Below, piece after piece: positions 15,654 to 22,654 of a stretch of DNA of 25,152 nt. The position numbers and the translations under genes were made by a program. The first letter of the stretch is position 1; each line of letters starts with the position of its first letter. Source of the DNA: JAPYTU01 sp036166735 (GTDB lineage Bacteria; Bacteroidota; Bacteroidia; Cytophagales; MED-G16). The notes beneath the pieces were generated by a model that was not told where the DNA came from, ran no database searches, and saw nothing but the letters and a program-made list of their open reading frames with translations. The stretch is taken from positions 1 through 25,152 of the forward strand of contig JAYZHG010000011.1 in the NCBI GenBank assembly GCA_036166735.1, given 5' to 3'.

Positions 15654-16591
15654 ACATTCCTACCAGCCTTTTCCAACAATTGTTTAGTTAATAATATTCC
15701 TTCATGTTCTGAATATTCCTCTCCTTCATACTCAATAGAAATATAGCCCTTATATCCAAAATCATTAATTATTTTTAGCATCTTATAATAATCTGTCTCA
15801 ACAGAATTACCATTACTATCAAAATTATGAGTTTTTGCGCTTACGCTTCTTGCATAAGGCATCATCTCTTTTACACCAAGGTATTTGTCATATTCTTCTA
15901 GACAGCCCCCAACAGAAGAGCCCCAATCTGTAAGTTCGGTGGGTTTAGATCTAATACAAAAGTTTCCAAAATCAGGAAGGGTACCAACATTATCCATTCC
16001 AGTGTTTTTGATTACATTAACAAGCCATTTAGCGTTTGAAGAATACCCCCCATGATTTTCAACAATGATATTTATACCAAAACTTTTTGCAAATTCTCCT
16101 AATTGAGACAAGGACTCAGTTGCAAAACCTGAAACTTCTTCACTAGAAGCCGTACCATGAGCATTAACCCTTATGTGTTCACATCCCAAAAATTTTGCTG
16201 CCTCAACCCATTTTTTATGATTTTCAATTGCTTTTATTCTTTTGTTTTTATCGGAATCCCCAAGATAACCCTCATCATCTATCATAATTAAATAGTTTGT
16301 TACCCCATAATCATTAGATCTTGTCATCATTTCTGATAAATAACTTGTATCATTTGCCTTATCAAAGAAAAATTGATTTACATATTCAACAACATTAATA
16401 TTATATTTTTCTTTAGCAATCTGAACAAAATCTAAATTATCAATTTGACCAGATTTAAGAGCTCTATTTAAAGACCATTGAGCTAATCCTATTTCAAAAA
16501 ATAACTTTTCTTCTTTAGAATCAACAATATTATTACAAGCAAAGAGTGGTAACGACAACGCGCTAGATTTCAAAAATTCTCTTCTTAACAT
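15650..16591 (-). CDS. Exported Tat-type lipoprotein, sugar phosphate isomerase/epimerase-like TIM barrel
   Basis: The 313-residue protein begins with a twin-arginine motif LRREFLKSS, a hydrophobic stretch and a lipobox ending at Cys19 (LPLFAC). It is therefore probably folded in the cytosol, exported by Tat and lipid-anchored. The mature part is an AP-endonuclease-2/xylose-isomerase-like barrel. Expected metal ligands are visible: Glu178 (IIVENHGG), Asp207 (TLPDFGNF), His255 (AKTHNF) and Glu287 (ISIEYEGEE). The family includes sugar isomerases, epimerases and, in some Bacteroidota, enzymes acting on 3-keto sugars. An envelope location argues against a phosphorylated substrate. It lies 38 bases downstream of the DUF1684 lipoprotein gene and near a ThuA-like gene, consistent with extracytoplasmic carbohydrate processing. 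Fold secure; reaction unknown. Confidence 0.86.
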   Translation of the reverse strand: MLRREFLKSSALSLPLFACNNIVDSKEEKLFFEIGLAQWSLNRALKSGQIDNLDFVQIAKEKYNINVVEYVNQFFFDKANDTSYLSEMMTRSNDYGVTNYLIMIDDEGYLGDSDKNKRIKAIENHKKWVEAAKFLGCEHIRVNAHGTASSEEVSGFATESLSQLGEFAKSFGINIIVENHGGYSSNAKWLVNVIKNTGMDNVGTLPDFGNFCIRSKPTELTDWGSSVGGCLEEYDKYLGVKEMMPYARSVSAKTHNFDSNGNSVETDYYKMLKIINDFGYKGYISIEYEGEEYSEHEGILLTKQLLEKAGRNV

Positions 16592-16629
16592 TGAGTTTAT
16601 GTATTTTAATTAATTTAATATATAAAATT

Positions 16630-17511
16630 TTATTCATAGACACTACTAAATGAGATGCCATTATAATTTTTTTCACCTGCTTTTATTTTAATAGGTAAAA
16701 TATTTTGAGCAGTAGGCACAGGACATGTGGTAAATGAAGAGAAAACACATGGTGGATTGTAAGACTTATTAAAATCCAAAATCACATTTTGATTTTCATC
16801 TGGAGGATTAATATAAAGAAACCTTCCTCCCCCATAAGTTTCATTCCCGGAAGTTTTATCAGCAAAAACGATGAAAAACTTTCCTGAACCCGAAAGTGTA
16901 GGCTCTAAAGAATATTGGTGACCTTTTATTGAGAATGTAATTATTCCCGGAGTTTTTTCTTCGAACACTCCCCCTTGAATATTAAATGATTTTCTTATTT
17001 TATCTTCTTTATATTTTTCAAATTTCCCTTCAATTATCATTTTTTTACTGTATGGAAAATGCTGAATTTTTAATTGATCTAATAGCATCGGGTGATCTAA
17101 ATCTCTTAGCCTTATAGCCTTAACACCTGAATCCATATGAACAAACCACACAAATGATTTCCATGAAAAATATTCACCTTTATTATGAATTTTAATTATA
17201 GCTTTTTTTGTTGTAATTGAATCTTTATAAAGCACCTCATCATAATAATCAAAAGATATTATAGAATCTGTAACATAAATTTTTGCAAAATTTTTTGGAA
17301 ATATATCCGGCAATTTTAAGTTACTTGTTTCGTCTGATCCCATTGTATAATGCCCAGAATCAATTGAATACAATCCTGCTAAATTTAAATATCCATCGTC
17401 ATCAAACAAGGCATTCAGGCGTTTTTCTTTCCAAGTTTTGTGTTCTTCTAATAGTTTGTTTTCGCTACAGGAAAGAAAAAAAATGATAAATACAATAATT
17501 CTAAATTTCAT
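16630..17511 (-). CDS. DUF1684 lipoprotein
   Basis: The 293-residue protein starts with a short lipoprotein signal ending at Cys15 (FFLSC). The mature part matches the DUF1684 layout: an opening helix EEHKTWKEKRLNALF, a GYLNLAGLYSIDSGHYTMGSD strand pair, a central beta-rich body, GGGRFLYINPP, and the diagnostic C-terminal block LDFNKSYNPPC followed by FTTCPVPTAQNILPIKIKAGEK. The two cysteines in PPCVFSSFTTCP may form a disulfide in the periplasm. DUF1684 proteins are widespread exported proteins without an assigned activity. The gene is divergent from the ThuA-like gene (27 bases between starts) and upstream of the Tat-lipoprotein isomerase, with which it probably shares a transcript. Family good; function unknown. 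Confidence 0.83.
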   Translation of the reverse strand: MKFRIIVFIIFFLSCSENKLLEEHKTWKEKRLNALFDDDGYLNLAGLYSIDSGHYTMGSDETSNLKLPDIFPKNFAKIYVTDSIISFDYYDEVLYKDSITTKKAIIKIHNKGEYFSWKSFVWFVHMDSGVKAIRLRDLDHPMLLDQLKIQHFPYSKKMIIEGKFEKYKEDKIRKSFNIQGGVFEEKTPGIITFSIKGHQYSLEPTLSGSGKFFIVFADKTSGNETYGGGRFLYINPPDENQNVILDFNKSYNPPCVFSSFTTCPVPTAQNILPIKIKAGEKNYNGISFSSVYE

Positions 17512-17538
17512 TATATTTATAAAGTTAACCCAGATTGT

Positions 17539-18282
17539 ATGAAAATAGTGATTTTATCGTTCCTTCTTTTTTTAAATTATTCTCAAAAAAACAAAGGATA
17601 TGATATTTTAAATTATTCAAAAAAAAATACTTTTTCTGTATTACTATTCACTAAAACTAATGGCTTTGTTCATCGAGCCGGAATAAATGCTGGTATTAAT
17701 TTAATACCTAAAATTGGAAAAAAAAATGGTTTTAACGTTTATCACTCTAACGTTTCCAAAGACATTAATGAAGAAACTCTTAAAAAAATTAAAACCATAA
17801 TTTTTTTAAATACGACGCTTGATATTTTAAACGAACAAGAACAACAAATAATGGAAAATTTTATTAAAAAAGGAGGAGGATTTGTCGGAATACACTCTGC
17901 CGCAGACACCGAATATGAATGGGAATGGTATGGAAATCTTGTTGGAGCTTATTTTAAATCTCATCCTCCAGTAACTACAGCTAAAATACAAACAATAAAT
18001 AATAAGCATATATCTACAAAACACCTAGATGATTTGTGGGAAATAAAAGAAGAATGGTATAATTATAAAAACATAAATCCAGATATAACTATTTTATTAA
18101 ACCTTGATGAATCAAGTTATTCTGGTGGTACAAATGGCAATCCACATCCAATCACATGGTATCATGAGTATGAAGGTGGAAAATCTTTTTATACCGGATT
18201 AGGGCATCGTGCCGAAACATATTCTGACGAAAGATTTATAAAATTATTAACAGGAGGCATTCTTTATGTTTCAAATAATTAA
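17539..18282 (+). CDS. ThuA-like domain protein
   Basis: The 247-residue protein has a short hydrophobic N-terminus (residues 3-13), possibly a signal peptide. A single ThuA-like domain (trehalose-utilisation fold, related to class I glutamine amidotransferases) follows. Visible motifs are VLLFTKTNGFVHRAGI at about 34-49, the loop KGGGFVGIHSAADTEYEWEWYG at 111-132, the HPI-W strand (HPITWYHEYEGG) and the ending FYTGLGHRAETY. The nucleophilic Cys of glutamine amidotransferases is replaced, as is normal for ThuA. ThuA domains often accompany Gfo/Idh/MocA oxidoreductases and sugar isomerase-like proteins in sugar catabolism. Here it sits divergent to a DUF1684 lipoprotein and close to the isomerase-like protein. 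Its stop shares TTAA with the convergent thioesterase gene. Domain clear; substrate unknown. Confidence 0.87.
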   Translation: MKIVILSFLLFLNYSQKNKGYDILNYSKKNTFSVLLFTKTNGFVHRAGINAGINLIPKIGKKNGFNVYHSNVSKDINEETLKKIKTIIFLNTTLDILNEQEQQIMENFIKKGGGFVGIHSAADTEYEWEWYGNLVGAYFKSHPPVTTAKIQTINNKHISTKHLDDLWEIKEEWYNYKNINPDITILLNLDESSYSGGTNGNPHPITWYHEYEGGKSFYTGLGHRAETYSDERFIKLLTGGILYVSNN

Positions 18283-18770
18283 ATCGCGAATGTTTTTTTT
18301 GTTTCTTTACCACTATCATAAACTCGAAAAGCAACAACTTCAGCTGAAACAGTAATTTTATTTTCAGAAATTAAATGACATTTTAAAAAAATTTTCTTTT
18401 CTGAATAAGAAATAATTTTTGCAGATAACTTAACTTTTTTATTTGGAGTAGGAGCAATATATTTCACTATTATCGTTCCCGTAGCATATCTGTATTCTGG
18501 CAATGAATTCAAGCTTCTATTTTCTTTTTTATATGCATACGCCATAGCTGTACCCATACAATGACAATCTATGATTGTTGCAATAATTCCACCATTCATT
18601 ATACTTGACCAACCTTGATGATATGGTTTTGGAAACCAAATACATTCTGCTTCTTTCCCATTCCAATAACTTTTTATATGCAAACCGTTTTTAGTATTTT
18701 TTCCACAGCCAAAACATATATTATCTGGCATATAATCTTGAAAAATATTGGATAATTTTTTTGATAACAT
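18279..18770 (-). CDS. PaaI-family hotdog thioesterase
   Basis: This is a 163-residue hotdog-fold protein. The N-terminus has the CFGCGKNTKNGLH motif (Cys19, Cys22) that typifies one thioesterase subgroup. The core helix contains the PaaI-type segment NGGIIATIIDCHCMGTA, with probable catalytic Asp68 after the Gly-Gly pair. The strands TGTIIVKYIAPTP and VSAEVVAFRVYDSG complete the fold. Such enzymes hydrolyse acyl-CoA thioesters in the cytosol, and the acyl group cannot be told from sequence. It is divergent from the MBL-fold gene (29 bases between starts) and ends on a TTAA tetranucleotide shared with the ThuA-like gene. Fold assignment is strong. Confidence 0.87.
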   Translation of the reverse strand: MLSKKLSNIFQDYMPDNICFGCGKNTKNGLHIKSYWNGKEAECIWFPKPYHQGWSSIMNGGIIATIIDCHCMGTAMAYAYKKENRSLNSLPEYRYATGTIIVKYIAPTPNKKVKLSAKIISYSEKKIFLKCHLISENKITVSAEVVAFRVYDSGKETKKTFAI

Positions 18771-18799
18771 AAATTCTTAAGCAATATTAGTACATAAAT

Positions 18800-19687
18800 A
18801 TGGTCAAAATTATTGATATACAATTTCTAGGAGTAAAATCAGCAATTGCGTGCTTTCTTATAAAATCATCTAAAGGGTTGGTTATGATTGAAACTGGTCC
18901 TTCGACGAGCTATAACATTATAGCTCAAGAATTAACCAACTTAGGTTATAATATTAAAGACGTTAAACATGTTTTTGTCACACACATACATCTTGATCAT
19001 TCTGGAGGAGCATGGAAATTTGCTAAAAATGGAGCAAAAATATATGTTCATCCATGCGGCGCACAACATCTAGAAAATCCACAAAAACTCATTGAATCAG
19101 CTACAAAAATTTATGGCGATAAAATGGATTTTCTATGGGGAAAAATACAAAAAATAGATAAAAAGAAAATTCAAACTGTAGAACATAAAGAAAAAATAAT
19201 TATAGGTGATACTACTATAGAGTCTCTTCATACACCTGGACACGCAGAGCATCATATTGCATTAAAAATAAATGATGAAATTTTTACTGGAGATGTGGCA
19301 GGAGCAAAAATTTTTAATGGTCCTGTGCTGCCGGCATGTCCCCCCCCTGAAATAGATCTAGAAAAATGGGAAAACAGTATCGATATTATAATTAAAGAAA
19401 AGCCTAAATGTTTATACCTAACTCATTTTGGAAAAACGAAAAATGTTAACCATCATCTCAAAGATTTAAAAAAAATTCTTTGGGATTGGGCCAACTGGAT
19501 TAAAACTAATAAAAACAAATTTAATGATATGAATACTTTAACAGAAGCATTTGAAAATTATGTTAAAGATTTTCTAAAAAATTTAAATTTAAGTGAAAAT
19601 TTAATCAATCAATATTATGCTGCCAATCCCCCATATATGAGTGTAAGTGGGTTATTAAGATATTGGAACAAAAAAAATAAGCATTGA
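18800..19687 (+). CDS. MBL-fold metallo-hydrolase
   Basis: The 295-residue protein is a metallo-beta-lactamase-fold hydrolase with both metal sites complete: THIHLDH (His62, His64, Asp66, His67), His148 in HTPGH, Asp165 in FTGDVAG and His209 in LTHFG. A region rich in prolines (GPVLPACPPPEIDLEKW at about 174-190) and the end YAANPPYMSVSGLLRYWNKK define a subgroup distinct from glyoxalase II and lactonases. No signal peptide is seen, so it acts in the cytosol. It is the first gene of a tight three-gene unit with a cupin and a PLP decarboxylase. Its TGA overlaps the TTG start of the cupin. The substrate is unknown; the shared unit suggests an amino-acid-derived ester, lactone or thioester. Confidence 0.88.
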   Translation: MVKIIDIQFLGVKSAIACFLIKSSKGLVMIETGPSTSYNIIAQELTNLGYNIKDVKHVFVTHIHLDHSGGAWKFAKNGAKIYVHPCGAQHLENPQKLIESATKIYGDKMDFLWGKIQKIDKKKIQTVEHKEKIIIGDTTIESLHTPGHAEHHIALKINDEIFTGDVAGAKIFNGPVLPACPPPEIDLEKWENSIDIIIKEKPKCLYLTHFGKTKNVNHHLKDLKKILWDWANWIKTNKNKFNDMNTLTEAFENYVKDFLKNLNLSENLINQYYAANPPYMSVSGLLRYWNKKNKH

Positions 19688-20007
19688 AAAAAAAAATAAA
19701 GGAAATAAAGGCTAATGAAATTATCCCAGGATATTTTGGTAAATTTTTTCATGGAGAAAAAATGACACTAGCATTTTGGAAAGTTAAAAAAAACTCAAAA
19801 ATACCTAAACACAATCATGTTCACGAACAATGTCTTTTTGTTAAAAAAGGAAAATTTGAATTAACAATTGAAGGAGGAAAAAAAATCCTACATGAAAACG
19901 AATTAATTTTTATTCCATCTAAACAACATCATTCTGGTATTGCATTAACAGATTGCGAACTAATAGATGTTTTTTCTCCAAACAGAAAAGAATATTCAAA
20001 TAATTAA
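19684..20007 (+). CDS. Small cupin protein, KdgF-like, TTG start
   Basis: The 107-residue protein is a single cupin barrel. It has the metal motif HNHVHEQ (residues 43-49) followed by FVKKGKFELTIEGG and a second motif around FIPSKQHHSGI (His82/His83). It closes with LIDVFSPNRKEY, which strongly resembles the end of KdgF, the cupin that linearises unsaturated uronates. Many uncharacterised small cupins share this pattern, so the activity is open. The start is forced. An in-frame TAA lies at 19678-19680, and the next ATG would delete the first 26 residues, which include conserved PGYFGKFFHGEK. TTG at 19684 thus begins translation in a TTGA overlap with the MBL stop. The PLP decarboxylase starts one base after its stop. 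Confidence 0.83.
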   Translation: MKKKIKEIKANEIIPGYFGKFFHGEKMTLAFWKVKKNSKIPKHNHVHEQCLFVKKGKFELTIEGGKKILHENELIFIPSKQHHSGIALTDCELIDVFSPNRKEYSNN

Positions 20008-20008
20008 T

Positions 20009-21442
20009 ATGGATTTTAACAAAAAAAAATTTAATAAACTTACTACTAAAAGTATAAACATAATTCAAAAATGGTTTGATGAAAGAATTAGAGGAAAAAA
20101 GATTTTTTATAACAAAAGTGTAAATGAAATATCTGAAATTTTTAAACTTAATTATAATAATGACAAAAAGGATCCAGAAGAAATATTAGATTTTTTAAAG
20201 ACACATTTAATTGAAACCTCCAATTTTAATCCAAGCCCAAACTATTACGGTTATATAACAGGAGGTGGAAATCAAATAGCAATAATTGCTTCTATTTTTA
20301 AAAATGCATTAAATCAAAATAATCTTAAATGGAATAGTGCTCCAGGAAATACTGAAATTGAAAAAATTGTTGTTGATTGGATTGCAAAATTTATTGGATA
20401 TCCATTGGGTTTTGGAGTATTAGTAAGCGGCGGTTCTATAGGAAACCTTATGAATATTGCCATCATGAGAAAAATTAAAAGCTCAAATTCATTAACCATA
20501 AAAGGTATTTATCAACACAAAATAATGAGAGTTTATGTTTCTGAAGAAGCTCATTCAAGTATTGATAAAGCTATGGACATCTTAGGATTAGGACAAGAAA
20601 ATCTTATTAAAATAAAATCCGATAATAATTTTAAAATTAAAATAACAGAGCTTGAAAATGCAATAAAAAAAGACATAAAAAATAATTTGTTACCTATTGG
20701 AATAATTGGCATTGCCGGCACAACCAACACAGGATCTGTAGACCCTCTTATGTTACTAGGAAAAATTGCAAATAAGTATAACTTATGGTATATGATAGAT
20801 GCTGCATATGGCGGTCCAGCCGTTCAATCTAAAAACAAAAAAAATCTTTTTAAAGGTATGGATAAAGCTGATTCTATTTTAGTTAATCCTCACAAATGGT
20901 TATATGTTCCTTTTGAAGTAGCATGCGTAATGGTTAAAAAAAAAGAAAATCTCAAAAAAACATTTAGTTTAATTCCAGAATATTTAAAAGATGGAGAAAA
21001 TAAAGAAGATCGAGAAGATTTAATGAACTACAACATTCAATTAACAAAAGATTTTAAAGCTTTAAAAGTGTGGATGACAATAAAAACCTATGGAATAAAT
21101 AAAATAATAAATGCAATCCAAAATGATATAGAAATAACAAAGTATGCATATCAAATTGTAACAGCCTCAAATGATTTCAAAGCTATTAATAAACCTGAAC
21201 TATCTATTTTTTGTTTTCAATACATTGGAAAAACAAATGAAAACAAATTGAATAAATTGAATAAAAAAATTATAGAACTAATAGAGCAAGATGGTAGAGT
21301 GTTTTTATCAGGAACACTTATAAATAATACAAATGTTCTTCGAATTAATTGTATAAATCATAGAAGAAAAAAATCAGATATTGATTTTTTATTTAAAATA
21401 TTAAGAAAATTAGGTGAAAAAGCGAGTGTTTTAATCGCTTAA
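20009..21442 (+). CDS. Group II PLP-dependent decarboxylase (aromatic amino acid/tyrosine decarboxylase-like)
   Basis: The 477-residue protein belongs to the PLP-dependent group II decarboxylases (aromatic-L-amino-acid, histidine, glutamate and related types). Key positions are present: NYYGYITGGGN at 79-88, VSGGSIGNLMN for cofactor phosphate binding near 139-149, His182 (EEAHSS) stacking on the pyridine ring, Asp264 (MIDAAYGG) and the Schiff-base lysine Lys296 in VNPHKW. The family converts amino acids to amines and CO2. The substrate cannot be assigned, and bacterial relatives also include aldehyde synthases. The ATG at 20009 follows the cupin stop by one base. An earlier in-frame ATG at 19967 lies within the cupin gene and is less likely. 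It ends in a 12-base overlap with the convergent M23 gene. Confidence 0.88.
   Translation: MDFNKKKFNKLTTKSINIIQKWFDERIRGKKIFYNKSVNEISEIFKLNYNNDKKDPEEILDFLKTHLIETSNFNPSPNYYGYITGGGNQIAIIASIFKNALNQNNLKWNSAPGNTEIEKIVVDWIAKFIGYPLGFGVLVSGGSIGNLMNIAIMRKIKSSNSLTIKGIYQHKIMRVYVSEEAHSSIDKAMDILGLGQENLIKIKSDNNFKIKITELENAIKKDIKNNLLPIGIIGIAGTTNTGSVDPLMLLGKIANKYNLWYMIDAAYGGPAVQSKNKKNLFKGMDKADSILVNPHKWLYVPFEVACVMVKKKENLKKTFSLIPEYLKDGENKEDREDLMNYNIQLTKDFKALKVWMTIKTYGINKIINAIQNDIEITKYAYQIVTASNDFKAINKPELSIFCFQYIGKTNENKLNKLNKKIIELIEQDGRVFLSGTLINNTNVLRINCINHRRKKSDIDFLFKILRKLGEKASVLIA
21415..21440 (-). terminator. Weak candidate intrinsic terminator for the M23/DsbD transcript
   Basis: On the minus strand AAGCGA (21440-21435) can pair with TCGCTT (21425-21420) across a 9-base loop, and the stem is followed by a run of T (bases 21421-21417 are A on the + strand). 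The stem is only 6 base pairs and lies inside the end of the convergent decarboxylase gene. It is plausible, as the hairpin begins just at the M23 stop codon, but short. Confidence 0.3.
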
Positions 21443-22654
21443 TGATAAAATATATTTGTCTTTAACATAAAAAAATGAGTTAAGATGTTTAGGAGAAATT
21501 GGCTCTCCTTCAGGCAAATCTTTTTGTTTATAAGGATCAACCTGGTTTCCGTTTCTCCAAAATCTAAAACAAACATGAGGTCCTGTTGCTAAGCCTGTTG
21601 ATCCAACATATCCAATAACTTCTCCTTGTAAAACTTTTTTTCCTTTTTTAATGCCCTTTTCAAATTTTGACATGTGTAAATATTGTGTTGAATACATATT
21701 ATTGTGTGATATTTTGACAAATCTTCCATTATTTTTTCCCCATCTAACTTCCTTAATAATGCCATCTGCAACAGACATAATTGGGGTTCCTCTTGGAGCC
21801 GCATAATCAGTTCCTAAATGATCTCTGTATCTTTTCAAGACAGGATGATATCTTTTTTTTCTAAATTTTGAAGATATTCTATAAAATTTTAGAGGAGACC
21901 TTAAAAAGGTTTTTCTTAAACTATTCCCATTTTCATCAAAATAATCATCTCCAAACCCTTGATCATAGGCTATCGCATAATAATTTGAATTATCATGAAA
22001 AAATTTAGCTGCTTTAATATTTTTAATTCCTACCACCTTACCATCTATTTGTTCTTCTGTGTACAAAATATTATAGCTGTCTTTAGGCATAATTTTAAAA
22101 AAATCTATTTGCCAAGCAAACACATCAACCATCATATTAACCAAAATAGGGGGATAATTGTTTTCTTCAAAACTCATGTATAAACTTGAATTTATAACAC
22201 CACTTATTTTTTTTTCATGATAGGTTATTTCTTTATTTACTTGATTTACATAAATAGAATCAGTGAGTTTGTAAACAATGTAACTATAAACGTCTGGTTC
22301 ATATATAAAAAACTCTGGTGCTTTGTTTCCTATTTTTGTTAATAGAGTATAATTTTTTCCTTTTCTTATTTTTTTAAGGTTAAAAACATTTTGAGATTTT
22401 AAACTAGCATTATGAATTCTTAAATTAGAGACACCTCTTTTTAATAAAATATTAGAAAAACTTTGCCCCCACTTAAATGTATTAGTTTCAACTTTAAAAG
22501 AATCAAGATTAATTCCATATAAAAATTTACTTTCTTTCTCCACTGCCTCTATTTCTATCTCTTTTTCTTTTTTTTCAACACCCTCTACTGATTTTTGATT
22601 GCAAGAAAACAAAGACAAGACAAAAAAAAAGACTAAAAAAAATTTAATTATCAT
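21431..22654 (-). CDS. M23-family peptidase lipoprotein with HxC in place of HxH
   Basis: The 407-residue protein is a lipoprotein (lipobox LFSC, Cys18) with an acidic/basic Glu-Lys-rich linker (about 24-43), a beta-rich middle region and a C-terminal LytM/M23 endopeptidase domain (about 262-375). Zinc residues expected in M23 enzymes are seen at His279 and Asp283 (DHLGTDYAAPRGTP). His327 in YLHMS and His360 in GLATGPHVCFRFW are also present. The usual second His of the HxH motif is Cys362. The domain would cleave peptidoglycan cross-links at the cell wall, and Cys could still bind zinc. The start overlaps dsbD by 11 bases. Family assignment is firm; whether it is an active peptidase or a regulator is uncertain. 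Confidence 0.9.
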   Translation of the reverse strand: MIIKFFLVFFFVLSLFSCNQKSVEGVEKKEKEIEIEAVEKESKFLYGINLDSFKVETNTFKWGQSFSNILLKRGVSNLRIHNASLKSQNVFNLKKIRKGKNYTLLTKIGNKAPEFFIYEPDVYSYIVYKLTDSIYVNQVNKEITYHEKKISGVINSSLYMSFEENNYPPILVNMMVDVFAWQIDFFKIMPKDSYNILYTEEQIDGKVVGIKNIKAAKFFHDNSNYYAIAYDQGFGDDYFDENGNSLRKTFLRSPLKFYRISSKFRKKRYHPVLKRYRDHLGTDYAAPRGTPIMSVADGIIKEVRWGKNNGRFVKISHNNMYSTQYLHMSKFEKGIKKGKKVLQGEVIGYVGSTGLATGPHVCFRFWRNGNQVDPYKQKDLPEGEPISPKHLNSFFYVKDKYILSLSD

